Origin: Kitagawia praeruptora
Lineage: Eukaryota > Streptophyta > Magnoliopsida > Apiales > Apiaceae
Assembly: GCA_037693485.1 (NCBI GenBank)
Contig: CM075352.1
Location: forward strand, 163,421,001-163,485,000
Direction: 5' to 3'
DNA length: 64,000 bases
The translations under genes were made by a program, and so were the position numbers. Shown in pieces: positions 45,348 through 56,999 of this stretch (position 1 is the first letter of the stretch; the number at the start of each line of letters is the position of its first letter). Under the pieces are notes generated by a model. That model was given only the letters and a program-made list of their open reading frames with translations, ran no database searches and was not told the DNA's origin.

Positions 45348-45949
45348 CTACACTTCCAGTAAAAGCACAAATTTTGAAGTGTAAGTTTTAGTTCTTTACT
45401 GTTAGTTTCTCGTATGAGATAATTCCAATTTCAATGTACAAGTGAAAGGAACAGTTACTTCTTTTTTGCAGACACAGATGTTTGATTCTATTATTGAGCA
45501 AAAGGCTAACAGCTATAGGTTCTGTACCACATGCCAAATGCTAACAGTTACTTCTTCGTTCGTTGTTCCCCCAGTTTTAAAATAGAGATAAAACACTCGG
45601 GAGCTACAGATTCAACTGATTAGTTATCTTACAGAGAACAATTTGCCAAGATAATTGTCCTATTCCATTGCCATTAATTAAGATAACTATAGACTGATGG
45701 GAATTCGTTATTCTCATTTTTACTTAAAATGGAGCTGAGATGAGAAATAGAACAAGTTGTCAAATAAGGCACTGCTTATCTATCAACAGAGAACGCAACA
45801 ATAAATATATAAAATTGAAAATATGACTGGTTCAACCATCTTGAAAGCAGCTACTTTTGTAAATTACAACATATAATCAAATAATCAACAAAATTATCAG
45901 ATTTCTCTCTCCCGCACACACATAATAAAATATAAAGTGTAGAGTACCT

Positions 45950-46260
45950 CAAAATAGGTAGGATGAGAAGCAGTTTTGGTAGATTTAGGCTTAGAGACCT
46001 TAGCTTTCTTCTCCAGTAACAACAGAGAACGCATTCCTCTCAACAGAATCTTTTGAGGAGCAAAGACAAAGAACAAATACAAACTCCACCATAGAACAAA
46101 TACCTTGAAAACAAAGAGCAAAGACAACAGCAAAGAACAAATACCTCAAAAACAAACTCCAATCTCTAAGCTAAGTAAGAATCGAACAAATCTCCAAAAC
46201 GAGTGAGCTCTTGCGGCGGCGGCGGCAACGAGTATTTGGATTATAGAGATAGAAACCCTA
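45950..46260 (-). pseudogene. captured 5' end of a gene, possibly histone H1-like
   Basis: Reads leftward from a leader-like stretch (TAGGGTTTCTATCTC, then GCCGCCGCCGCC) to a frame with KKAKVSKPKSTKTASHPTYF followed by a possible donor (GAGGTACTC). A basic Lys/Ser/Pro stretch before SHP.YF resembles the start of the globular domain of plant linker histones, but the match is short. It may provide the promoter for the captured-exon transcript. Confidence 0.3.
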
Positions 46261-46911
46261 ATTTTCTCAATTTACGTTTGTAAGAGTTTAGAATATGTGG
46301 AAAAGATAAGGAGAAGGGGGGAGATAAGGGGGAAATTTTGAGAAGGGGGGAATTTTGATTTTGGGTTTGGGTTTCGATTAGGGGGGGAACGAAATTTTTT
46401 CATTTTTCAATGAGCGGGTCTATTTTTTTTATTATTTTAGTAACAATTCTAATTTCATTTAAATTCTATAAAGAATTTATTTGATTTTAGTTTTAAAATT
46501 TTTAATTTTACATACATGTACATACTTATATATAAAATTTATGATGCAAATAATAAAATCATACAAAAAATCAAACATGTTTGGTTGGATCATATTATAA
46601 ATCATATAAGATTAATATTAAATTTTCGGAGGTTTACAATATAAAACCGTACAAGATTAATTTTAATTTTTCTAATTTTTTGGGAAAAATCATACACTCA
46701 TTTTAGTGTTAGAAAAAAATAATTAAAAAATTAAAAGATTGGGTTGTATGAGATTTTAACAAAAACGTAGTAAAAGTGCTGCTTCTTGTAACGGGACACA
46801 ATCAAGTTTCACTGAATAATTTTTTTGAATGATTTTTTCGATGATCGAACCGTACGAATGCTAATAAACACTCATTTTAGTTTTGGGAAAAAATAAAGAT
46901 ATCGTTGTCTA

Positions 46912-47999
46912 ACACTGGTTATGTTTTTTTTAACATAAATATAAATTAACATAATAAATTTGAAAATATTTAATGATATTTTCAGTCACATTTCTCGACG
47001 ATCCAAAGTTACGGATGTCAAGATATATCTAATATATTGATATTCCAAAATTTTTAAAAAATAAAAAATTGATTTGGTTGGAGATCATAGTAGATCACTA
47101 GTATATTGACTAGTACCCGTAACTAGTGTTTTGTCACGGATTGTTGTTTCTATTTTTTAAAAAATATTTCTCGACAATCCAACATTAAGGATGTTAAGAT
47201 ATATCTAGTATAATGATATTCACAAATTTTCAAAAAATAAAAAATTAATTTGGTTTGTAAAATTTAATATTTAATAAACGAAGTGGTCTTGCTAAACGAA
47301 GTGATTATTTGTCAAATACCGTTGTCTCGAGTGATACCAGACAACGGTTTTGGAAAAATTATATGTTGTCTGATAACAGACAACGGTATTTTAACAAATA
47401 CAGTTGTAATGTAAAGCTTCAGACAACGATATGTTGTAAAGAAACCGTTGTCTGACACTGGTTAAGTTTTTTTTTTGAACATAAATGTAAATTAACATAA
47501 TTAATTTGAAAATTTTTAATGATATATTCAGTCACATTTCTCGACGATCCAAAGGTACGGATGTCAAGATATATCTAAAATATTGATATTCCAAAATTTT
47601 CAAAAAATAAAAAATTGATTTGGTTGGAGATCTTAGTAGATCACTAGTATATTGACTAGTACCCGTAACTAGTGCTTTGTCACGGATTGTTGTTTCTATT
47701 TTTTTAAAAATATTTCTCGACAATCCAACCTTAAGGATGTCAAGATATATCTAATATAATGATATTCACAACTTTTCAAAATATAAAAAATTAGTTTGTT
47801 TTGTAAAATTTAATATTTAATAAACGAAGTGGTCTTGCTAAACGAAGTGATTATTTGTCAAATACCGTTGTCTTAAGTGATAACAAGCAACGGTTTTGGA
47901 CAAATTATCCGTTGTTTGATTATAGACAACGGTTTTTTAACAAACACAGTTGTAATGTGAAGCTTCAGACAACGATATGTTGTTAAGATACCGTTGTCT
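46912..47999. repeat. two tandem copies of a 543 bp unit in CACTA-B right arm
   Basis: ACACTGGTTA starts at 46912 and again at 47455, and the whole unit (including CATTTCTCGACGATCC, CTAGTACCCGTAACTAGTG and CCGTTGTCT motifs) is repeated with moderate divergence. Confidence 0.85.
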
Positions 48000-49028
48000 G
48001 ACAACGGAAATATTTTTTTTTTTTATCAAAAACAGAATCGCCGGAGTTCTTGAGGTTACCGGATTTTCTGCAGAATCCGGTGAGATTTTGCAGTTTCCGG
48101 CGAGCAACAACAGCTCCGGTGAGCTTCTTTAGCGCACCAAATCGACACTAACACGTTCCACAGTCACTGGGCATCCTACAAAGTACTACAACCATAACAA
48201 ACGAATCAAAAATAGCCGTAAACGATCAAATCCGAGCAAAACCCGGCGAGCTAGACATGGATTCCGACCAACTTCGAATTTAAACCAAACTCAACATTTA
48301 ATAACTCAAAACAAAGATGAGAACATCCGCAAACTAACCCCCATAACCACGTATACGAAAAATCAATGAACATCATGAACAATCAAATTAAACTTCGAAT
48401 TAATATCCGAAAATTATGAAATTATGAACCAAGCATATTCGAATATACACACACATAAACATGTAGTACAAATCATGAGATACAATTTGATTACTCATAT
48501 GAAGGATTTGAATTTAAGAATCACCTTCAAAAGGATGTTTGATCTTCAAGAACTATTTTCAGATAATTTAGACAACAGTATCTACAAACCATTGTCTGAT
48601 TACATTTTATGCAACGTCTTATCAAAACACTTGTCTGATTTTAACAACGTTTTTTTAAAAGCATTGTCTGAAGTTTCTTCAGACAATGCTTTCAAAAAAC
48701 GTTGTTAAAATCAGACAATAGTATTTAGTCACCGTTGTGTGACTACTTTTGAAGCAATATCTGGTAAAAACACTTGTCTAAGTTTTACAACGCTTTTTCG
48801 GACCGTTGTAAGACAACCTGTTAGACAACACTACTTTCCAAAACCGTTGTAAAACTGTTGTCGATTTTGATCTTTCAGACAACACTTTTAAAAACTGTCG
48901 TTAAGTTCACTATCAGACAATACACAGAAAAGCTTGAATAAAAAACCGTTGTGTGAAAATTTCGGCCAACGCTTTTTCGTCGAAGTGTTGTCTGATGAGT
49001 GTCGTCTGAAGGCAAAATTCTTGTAGTG

Positions 49029-49994
49029 ATGGGTGGTAAAATGTTGTATTTGATGCCATGGATGGAGGGATCGAAATTTAAACGAAATGTGATAAATAAG
49101 GTTCCATGCTGGATTCGTCTTGTCGATGTCCCATCCTCTCTTTGGTCAAAGGATAGCCTTTCTTCTATTGCTAGAGCTGTGGGAAAACCTCTTAAATTTG
49201 ATGTGGCTACATCTAAGTTTGAGCCTCTTAAATATGCTAACGTTCAAGTAGAGTTGGCTTACTCTGCTCCTAGGCCGGACTATATCTGGGTAAATGTCTT
49301 GAACCAAGAAGGTGTTGAAGAGAAAGAAAAGATTGAAATTCAATATCCGCAATTGCCTTACTCTTGTAGTTTGTGTAAAGCATTTGGCCACTCTATTACT
49401 CGATGTATTAAAAATCCGAACAGGGTTAACAAGAAGCCTAGAAGAGATTATACTTCTCCGTCAACTTTGAATGCTGCAGCAACAAACACCGATACGAATA
49501 CTCATGATTCAAAGGCAGAGTATATGAAAAATATGGAGCTGGTTCCCTATGTAGTTGGTGAATTTTGTGGCTGTAATGTTGTCATGGATGAGGATGAAAT
49601 CTTGAATGAACTTCAAAAGGAACAAGATAGCTTAGAAGAATTCGATAGAAATCCAATGAACCAAGCAACAGGAAGTGAAAGCACTCTGTATGTAAACCCG
49701 GTGGTTCAAAATGTATTGCCAATTGCTATTGATAATGGGTTTGCAGCACTTGAAGGAACTACCGAGGACCAGATTGCAGAACAGATCAGAGAACATGTTG
49801 GTCTTTCTCCGGGTCAGAAGAGAAAGAAGGATACAAGATGTTCAGAGGTTATCACTCATTCTATAGTCATTGACCTTAATTCTAAGAATGGCCCTAGTAT
49901 TCAGAAGCCCCATGTTGGCAGGTGTGTCAACAACTCAACATTCTTAATGAATCTTGCAGTCTGGAATGTTAGAGGCCTAAATAATAAGGAATGA
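49029..49994 (+). pseudogene. LINE ORF1, 3' part, second copy
   Basis: Continues ORF1 from the right target copy of CACTA-B (MGGKMLYLMPWMEG) to the WNVRGLNNKE end. With the ATG at 48999 inside the CACTA-B end (MSSEGKILVVMGG) it makes a 331-codon chimeric frame. Few substitutions from 13211-14181. Confidence 0.85.
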
Positions 49995-50119
49995 ATATAC
50001 GAAATGTTCTTGGAGTTAATGTACAAAACAAAGTTCCTAACTCACTAGGAACCATTATTTTATTATATTTTTATTTTACCACACATGTTGAACTCTACAA
50101 AAGCTCATGAAAGTTATAC

Positions 50120-50428
50120 ACCTATATATATATATATATAGAGTCTTGCTCCGTTGAGAACCATCTTATTATGAGAACTATGAGAACCCACGTCATGATG
50201 ATGTCATAAATATATTTTTTTAAAAAAAAAAAATTTGAGAAAAAAAATTTTCTCAAAAAAAAAAAATTTTTTTTGGGAAAAAAAATCTGGGAAAAAAATC
50301 TGACGTCATACTGGTGATTTTTTACAAAATCTGGTGATTTTTTACAAATCTGGTTATTTTTTACGAAATCTAGTGATTTTCCAGATTTTGTAAAAAATCA
50401 CCAGATTTTGTAAAAAATCACCAGAATT
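50120..50428. mobile_element. hairpin element, left part only
   Basis: Starts in (TA)n as at 14310, with GTCTTGCTCCGTTGAGAACC, and stops at CCAGAATT, just past the centre of symmetry. The right half and right terminus are missing, because the duplication border falls here. Confidence 0.75.
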
Positions 50429-50430
50429 AA

Positions 50431-50789
50431 ATATATACTGAAAAACTTTTCTTTTCTTAAGAAACACTCATCTGCTTGATTTTTTTTTTCAAAAGAATAT
50501 AACTGCTCTTAATACTTCAGAGTATAAGAAAAATGAGCAGTTAATTAGGCTCAAAGGGGTTTACTAAGGGTGGTTTTTATGAACAGTGTTTATACAGAGT
50601 TTGAACAGTGTTCAAAAGAATTTTGAACAGTGTTTGAAGGAATGGTAAATCCTATTGCCTTTATCATTTTCATGCACACACATATCATGTAGTCTCAAGA
50701 TGGTTTAATACAAGTTCTAGAGAAACGTACTTCCTGATGAATATCACACAACAATAAATACTGATTGATAGAAAATGTATCAATCACTG
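50431..50789. repeat. right copy of 360 bp direct repeat
   Basis: Counterpart of 36761-37120, continuous on its right with the copia spacer that leads to pol. Confidence 0.9.
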
Positions 50790-51357
50790 ATTTGGCTCAA
50801 ACTCTCACAAGGTGTAAACATGAATCTGAACTCACCAAACTAATCAATGACACATCTCAAGTTTTATGGTTTTCACAAGTACAAACAAGGAATCACCAGG
50901 AACCATACCTTTGGAAACAGAATGTCACTTATCAGAGTTTAGAGTTCATCAATAACCAAAATTATTTATGAGAGGCAATGCACACAATATTCATAAACTC
51001 AGAGTTTAGGACTGAATAAACTAAGAGATGCTATAAATATGAAATAGTATCATGCTGTGTTGATTTACTGCACAAAATCTGATTAGATTACAGTGACTCA
51101 GAAAGAATCATGATTTTAATTACTGAGAATCATGCTTCATACATTTTTCTTCATTGGTGTTTTCATTCAGACAATAATCAATTCTGAATTCACTGAGTGT
51201 ATCCAACATGATAACAGTGTTTAACAGACAGACATGCTGACAGAGTTTAACAAGGTTTAAACATAAGCATGCATAACAGAGTTTAATACTAAGGTTCACA
51301 TAGCACTTAACAATTTGCATAACATGAGCAATAAGTTTTTGAGTCTAACCAACATCA
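50790..51357 (-). other. copia spacer downstream of pol
   Basis: No gene. Rich in CAGAGTTT motifs like the rest of this element; joins the pol stop to the ORF3 leader in the uninterrupted element. Confidence 0.6.
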
Positions 51358-54300
51358 CTAGTCAAAACTAGAGACCATTCCTAGTTCATTGACCAGTCTT
51401 GTAAATGTAGCTTCACTCAATGGCTTGGTGAAGATATCTGCAAGTTGTTGTTCTGTAGACACAAAGTGAAGCTCAATGTTGCCTTCCTCTACATGCTCTC
51501 TGATGAAGTGATACCTTATGCTGATGTGCTTTGTCATTGAATGTTGTACTGGATTACCTGTCATTGCAATAGCACTTTGATTATCACAGTAAATAGGTAT
51601 CTTGGTATACCTCAATCCATAATCCAGCAGTTGATTCTTCATCCATAAAATCTGTGCACAGCAGCTACCAGCAGCAATATACTCTGCTTCAGCTGTAGAT
51701 GTAGATATTGACTTCTGTTTCTTGCTGTACCAGGAAACAAGTCTGTCACCCAGAAATTGACAACTTCCACTGGTGCTTTTTCTGTCTATCTTACAGCCTG
51801 CAAAGTCTGCATCTGAATAACCAAGTAGTTTAAACTCTGATTCTCTTGGATACCACAGCCCCAAAGTTATAGTGCCCTTGAGGTACTTAAAAATCCTCTT
51901 TACTGCTGTTAAATGTGGTTCTCTTGGATCTGCCTGGAACCTTGCACACAAACAAGTGGCATACATGATATCAGGTCTACTAGCTGTTAAATAGAGTAGA
52001 GAACCAATCATTCCTCTGTAACTTGTCATATCTACTGATGACCCTGCATCTTTGTCCAATTTTGTTGCAGTTGCCATGGGAGTTGTTGCAGATGAACAGT
52101 CAAGCATACCAAATTTCTTGAGAAGATTTCTGGTATATTTTGCTTGATTTACAAAAATTCCATCATCTGTTTGCTTCACCTGTAAGCCTAGAAAATAACT
52201 AAGCTCTCCCATCATACTCATTTGATATCTTGACTGCATGAGTTTGGCAAACCTCTTACAGAGTTTATCATTAGTAGATCCAAAAATGATGTCATCTACA
52301 TATATCTGAACTAAGAGCAAGTCACTACCAGATTGGAAATAAAACAGAGTTTTGTCAATAGTACCTCTGTGAAATCCACTTTCTAGTAGAAATTTGGCAA
52401 GGGTTTCATACCATGCCCTTGGTGCCTGCTTAAGTCCATAGAGTGCCTTGTCTAACCTGTAGACATGGTCTGGATATTTTGGATCTACAAAACCTGGTGG
52501 TTGTTCCACAAACACTTCTTCTTCAAGTTTTCCATTTAAAAATGCACTTTTCACATCCATCTGAAACACTTTGAATTTCTTATGAGAGGCATATGCTAGA
52601 AAGATTCTGATTGCCTCCAATCTAGCAACTGGAGCAAATGTTTCATCATAGTCTATTCCTTCCTGTTGTGAATAGCCTTTTGCAACCAGTCTTGCTTTGT
52701 TTCTTGTGATAACACCCTCACTGTCAGTTTTATTTCTGAAAACCCATTTAGTACCAACAATGGATCTGTTTTTGGGCCTTGGTACAAGGGTCCACACTCC
52801 ATTTCTTTCAAATTCATTTAGCTCTTCTTGCATTGTTGTTATCCAGTCAGCATCTTTAAGAGCTTCTTCCACTTTCTTTGGCTCAGTTTGTGACAAGAAT
52901 GCATGAAACAGACATTCATTTGTTGTTGCACTTCTTGTCCTTACTTTTGCATATGGATCACCAATAATTAAATCAGGTGTGTGTGACTTAGTCCATTTTC
53001 TTGCAGAAGGCAAATTGCTTCTGTCATCATGTGATCCTCCCCCTTGATCCATGCTCTCCTGATTTTCTTGGTGCCTCTCTTCATTTTCTGATGCTCCCCC
53101 TGAATGTGACTGCTCAGAATTATCAACAGAGTTTGAATCAACAGAGTTTGATTCAGAATTATCAACTGAGTCACTTTCAGTGTTTGAATTATCACTTTGA
53201 TGTGATTCTTCATGCTCCCCCTCAACTGGTTCTTCCCTTGTTTCTGATTGAAGAGTTTCTTCAGTATTTACCAGTAGAGGTTCAGAGTTTAGATCAACAG
53301 AGTTTGTCAGATCAGTCTGATCAGAGTTTACTTTTTCAGAGAATAAGTCTTCATTTTCAAAGTGGAGTAGATCATGTTCATTGACATCTTCAAGTCCAGT
53401 TATTTTCTTGTCATCAAATGACACATGAATTGATTCCATGATCACTCTAGTTCTCAGATTATAAACTCTGAATGCCTTAGTTGACAGTGGATAGCCAACA
53501 AAAATTCCTTCATCTGCCTTTAGGTCAAACTTGGTCAACTGTTCAGGATGAGTCTTCAACACAAAGCACTTGCATCCAAAAATATGAAAATATTTTAGAT
53601 TTGGCTTTTTCTTCTTCACCATTTCATATGGTGTTTTGCCATGCTTGTTGATCAGTGTTGCATTTTGAGTAAAACAAGCAGTTTGAACTGCTTCTGCCCA
53701 GAAATATGTTGGCAATTTTGCTTCATCTAGCATGGTTCTTGCAGCTTCTATCAAGGTTCTGTTCTTCCTCTCCACTACACCATTTTGTTGTGGAGTGCCA
53801 GGTGCAGAAAACTCCTATTTGATTCCTTTGCTCTTGCAAAATTCTTCCATTGATGAATTCCTGAATTCAGTTCCATTGTCACTTCTGATTATCTTCACTT
53901 GATTTTCTGACCCTTTGTCCAGTTGTAAAATATGTTCTGTCAGTGTTAATGCAGTTTCATCCTTCTTTGCAAGAAAATATACCCATGTGTATCTGGTATA
54001 TTCATCAACAATGACTAGTGCATATTTCTTCTTTCCAAGAGACATCACATTCACTGGTCCAAAAAGATCAACATGTAGGAGATGATAAGGATCAACAATT
54101 GAAGACTCAGATTTGCTTTTGAAGGAGGCTTTTCTCTGTTTGGCCTTTTGACAAGAATCACACAGGCCTTCTACATTCAACAAAGACCTTGGTAGACCTC
54201 TTACAAGATCATTCTTTATTAGCTCATTGATGTTGTTCAGGTTTAAATGAGAGAGTTTCTTGTGCCACTTCCAACTCTCTTCACTGGACATTCTTGTTGA

Positions 54301-54687
54301 CAGACACATTGCTTTGCCATCAGTGTTTGTTGACAATTTAATTTCATAGATGTTATTGTGTCTGTTTCCAACTAGAGCAACTTTCCCTGTAGATTTGCTG
54401 ATGACTTGACAATATTCAGGCTGAAAATCCACATGATATCCTCTGTCACAGATTTGACTCACAGATAGCAGATCATGCTTGAGTCCTGGAACTAGAGCTA
54501 CATTTGTGATGATGACATTCCCAAGATTAATATTGCCATATCCCAGAGTATGTCCTATGTTGCCATCTCCATAGGAAACTTTTGGGCCAGCCTTCTCCTC
54601 ATACTCTGATAGCAGGGCTTTATTTCCTGTCATGTGTCCTGAACATCCACTGTCCACGACTAGGGTACTCACCCTGGTGCCCTGCAA
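51358..54687 (-). pseudogene. copia pol: protease, integrase, RT, RNase H; one nonsense codon
   Basis: Protease DSGCSGHM at the start (about 54650), GAG-pre-integrase H/C zinc finger (WHKKLSHLN, CDSCQKAKQRK), integrase core (VDLFGPV, RSDNGTEF, QQNGVVERKNRT), RT (FQMDVKSAFLNG, YVDDIIFGS at about 52302-52276), RNase H (YSDADFAGCKIDRKSTSG) and the C-terminal LADIFTKPL. It is one frame of 1110 codons broken only by TAG at 53815-53817, between the second and third acidic integrase residues, splitting it into 290 and 805 codons. The break prevents a full integrase and RT from this copy unless read through. Confidence 0.9.
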
Positions 54688-54697
54688 TCACAAACAA

Positions 54698-55546
54698 TCA
54701 CTGATTGTTAGTTTTAAGGATCCAGACTTGCTTGGATCCTTTGGCTTTCTTAATTCTGTTAGCTTTTGCAGCGGAATTCACATTATCAGAGTTTAAGCTA
54801 ACTTTTTCAGAGTTTACATTTGCAGAGTTTACTTTAACCCATTTCAAATTTGGCTTGGGTTCATAGTAATTATAGTAAAGAGTATGATAATCTCTACAAG
54901 TGTAAATAGAATGCCATGTACTTCCACAGTGTGTACATAAAGTCTGTGGTCTAGTCCTCACATAATCATTTTTAACTGCAGTTTTAGAGGGCAAAGAATT
55001 AATGTTCTTATTCTTACTGCAGAAACTAGCAAGATGATTAGTGCTACCACAATTAAAGCATGTTTTTCTAGGAGCTAATGAAGCAAGCATTGGCTTAATT
55101 CCTGATGTTATGCCTACCTTTCCATTTTTGTTTTTCTTAGGCATTCTCTGTTTGTTGACAGATTTTATCTCTTTAAGCTTATGCTTGAGTTGTTTATCTG
55201 TCATTAAACCAATGTTAGCCTCTTTAACAAAAGTCTTAGCATATGATTCTTTAACAACCTTTTTCTCAGCTTCAGTCTTAGGTCCACCTGTTCCCATAAC
55301 ATTACCTTCAGATGAACGATGTGGTCTAACTTTTACCAAATTTTCAAATCTAAGTTCATCTCCTTCAGAGTAACCTAGACCTACTGTATCTGACTGAAAC
55401 ACTTCTTGAGTGTCTTTACCAGAGTGTGTCCAAGTTTTAATAATGTGTTTAGCATCCTCCAATTCAGATTCTAGTTGCTTATACTTACCTAGCAACTCCT
55501 GTTCAATAAACACTGCATCATCTCTCTCTTTCTGAACTTTATTCAT
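54698..55546 (-). pseudogene. copia gag C-terminal part with two zinc-knuckle-like motifs
   Basis: 282 codons in a different frame from both neighbours. A coiled-coil start (ERDDAVFIEQELLGKYKQL), then CFNCGSTNHLASFC and CTHCGSTWHSIYTC, ending KQVWILKTNN just before the protease. The change to the protease frame at 54690-54700 may be the natural gag/pol border of this lineage or a decay event. Confidence 0.75.
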
Positions 55547-55598
55547 GTTCTCTAGCTGTTCCTCAACAAGTTTATTTCTATCTTTGAGTTGAGAGCAC

Positions 55599-56936
55599 TC
55601 ATTTTTTTATCCTCTCATTTTCTAAAGTCTGATCCCTATAACTGATATGTAATGCTTTAAGATAAATTCTCAATTCAGTTATATTATCAGTATTATAAGC
55701 ATAGGTAGTTGGAGGTACCTTGAGATCATCATCTTCATTCTGAGTAGTAGCCATGAGTGCATAGTTCACTTCTTCATCTGAATCTGAAGTGTCTGCCCAA
55801 TCTCTGCCTTTGGTGTAGAGTGCCTTTTCAGTTTTACCCTTCTTGCACTCAGGAGCATAGTGACCCATCTCCTTACACTTGTAGCATTGAATCTCAGACT
55901 TATCTTTCTTACCAGATTTGAAGTCTTTTCCCTCAGATTTCTTGAAATTCTTCTTTTCAGACTTAGGGTAGTCCTTGGAGAATCTCTTTCCCTTCTTGAA
56001 GTTCTTAAATCCCATCTTCTTGAAGGTCTTTACCATCAATGCAGCCATTTGCATCATCTCTTCATCATCTTCAGAATCAGATGTTCCATCTGTGTTTGAG
56101 TCAACATCGGTGTTTGATGACTCACTTTCTGAGTGTATGACTAAAGCTTTTCCTTTTGCCTTTCTTCTTGATGCTTCCTTCTTTGATGGTTTCTCCTCAA
56201 CCTTAAGAGCAACAGACTTTGACTTTCTACTTGATCTTTTGTTTCTCTGCTCCAATTCCAATTCATGGGTTTTGAGCAGTCCATAAATTTCATCAATCTC
56301 TGTTTCACCAAGTTCATAGTTATCTCTTATGGTGGTTGTTTTCACATCCCACTTTTCAGGTAGAGAAAGAAGAAACTTGAGATTTGAGTCTTCTAAATCA
56401 TACTCTTTGTTAACCAATGACAAATCATTGAGCAGTTTACAGAATCTGTCAAATGTTTCTGTCATGGTTTCTTCAGACTTTGCCTCAAAATGCTCATACT
56501 CCTGAGTGAGTATGTTTCTTCTGTTTTTCTTGATTGCAGGAGTTCCTTGACACCTAACCTCAAGTGCATCCCATATTTCCTTTGCAGTTGTGCAATTAAT
56601 CACTTTATTAGACATAACATTGTCTAATGCACTGTGAAGTAAGTGTCTTACTTTTGCATCCTTTACAATAGATGAAAGATCCTCAGCAGTTAGATCTTTC
56701 TTTTCTTTTGGAATGACCTTTGATTCCTCACCAGCAGCAGCAGCAGATAACTTTGTAGGTTTGTGAGGACCTTCATAAATTCTATCAAGGTATTCTCGAT
56801 CTGTAGCCTCCAGAAACATGGTCATCTTCACCTTCCAAATTGCATACTCTGATGGCCTAAGTATAGGAACCCTAATTGTTTCATACCTACTAACAGTAGT
56901 AGGGGCTTTCTCAGATGGTGGAGGTATCTCTGCCAT
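55599..56936 (-). CDS. copia gag, N-terminal part (UBN2 and CCHC)
   Basis: 445 codons from an ATG about 60 bp past the primer site. A retrotransposon gag (UBN2-type) domain in the first 240 residues (YAIWKVKMTMFLEA, LHSALDNVMSNKV, AKEIWDALEVRCQG), a Lys-rich linker, CYKCKEMGHYAPEC (C-x2-C-x4-H-x4-C, about residue 353), then an acidic stretch. The frame ends at a run of A residues (55604-55610), where a one-base length change separates it from the following frame. The capsid part itself is intact. Confidence 0.85.
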   Translation of the reverse strand: MAEIPPPSEKAPTTVSRYETIRVPILRPSEYAIWKVKMTMFLEATDREYLDRIYEGPHKPTKLSAAAAGEESKVIPKEKKDLTAEDLSSIVKDAKVRHLLHSALDNVMSNKVINCTTAKEIWDALEVRCQGTPAIKKNRRNILTQEYEHFEAKSEETMTETFDRFCKLLNDLSLVNKEYDLEDSNLKFLLSLPEKWDVKTTTIRDNYELGETEIDEIYGLLKTHELELEQRNKRSSRKSKSVALKVEEKPSKKEASRRKAKGKALVIHSESESSNTDVDSNTDGTSDSEDDEEMMQMAALMVKTFKKMGFKNFKKGKRFSKDYPKSEKKNFKKSEGKDFKSGKKDKSEIQCYKCKEMGHYAPECKKGKTEKALYTKGRDWADTSDSDEEVNYALMATTQNEDDDLKVPPTTYAYNTDNITELRIYLKALHISYRDQTLENERIKK

Positions 56937-56980
56937 TGATTACTATTGTGTTTTGGATCTTTAACTGTAATAAAGTAACA

Positions 56981-56997
56981 GATTGTCTCTGATACCA
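56981..56997 (-). other. copia primer binding site
   Basis: The minus strand reads TGGTATCAGAGACAATC two bases after the LTR end; initiator Met tRNA type. Confidence 0.88.
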
Positions 56998-56999
56998 CT

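Larger units (their letters stand above)
42600..49028. mobile_element. CACTA-B, non-autonomous, carrying host gene exons
   Basis: Begins CACTACAAGATTTTTTG and ends CAAAATTCTTGTAGTG, with 3 bp target duplication ATG (42597-42599 and 49029-49031). The copy at 13211 is the empty site. Subterminal arms (42620-42970 and 47320-49010) are packed with CCGTTGTCTG/CAGACAACGG motifs. Length 6429 bp. No transposase found. The interior (about 43300-46300) holds minus-strand exons of at least two host genes and what looks like a captured 5' leader. Confidence 0.95.
37121..50428. repeat. transferred second copy of the 7728-14625 mosaic, with CACTA-B inside
   Basis: Same orientation and order as 7728-14625. 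The left junction lies at GGTTTAGC; the right junction at CCAGAATT cuts the hairpin element in its middle. Removing CACTA-B leaves about 6.9 kb. The host sequence on both sides is the copia pol/ORF3 spacer. Confidence 0.92.

Noticed and set aside
48424..48708. 94-codon frame in CACTA-B
   Set aside because: It is built from the subterminal CCGTTGTCTG/AGACAACG repeats read through, not a gene.
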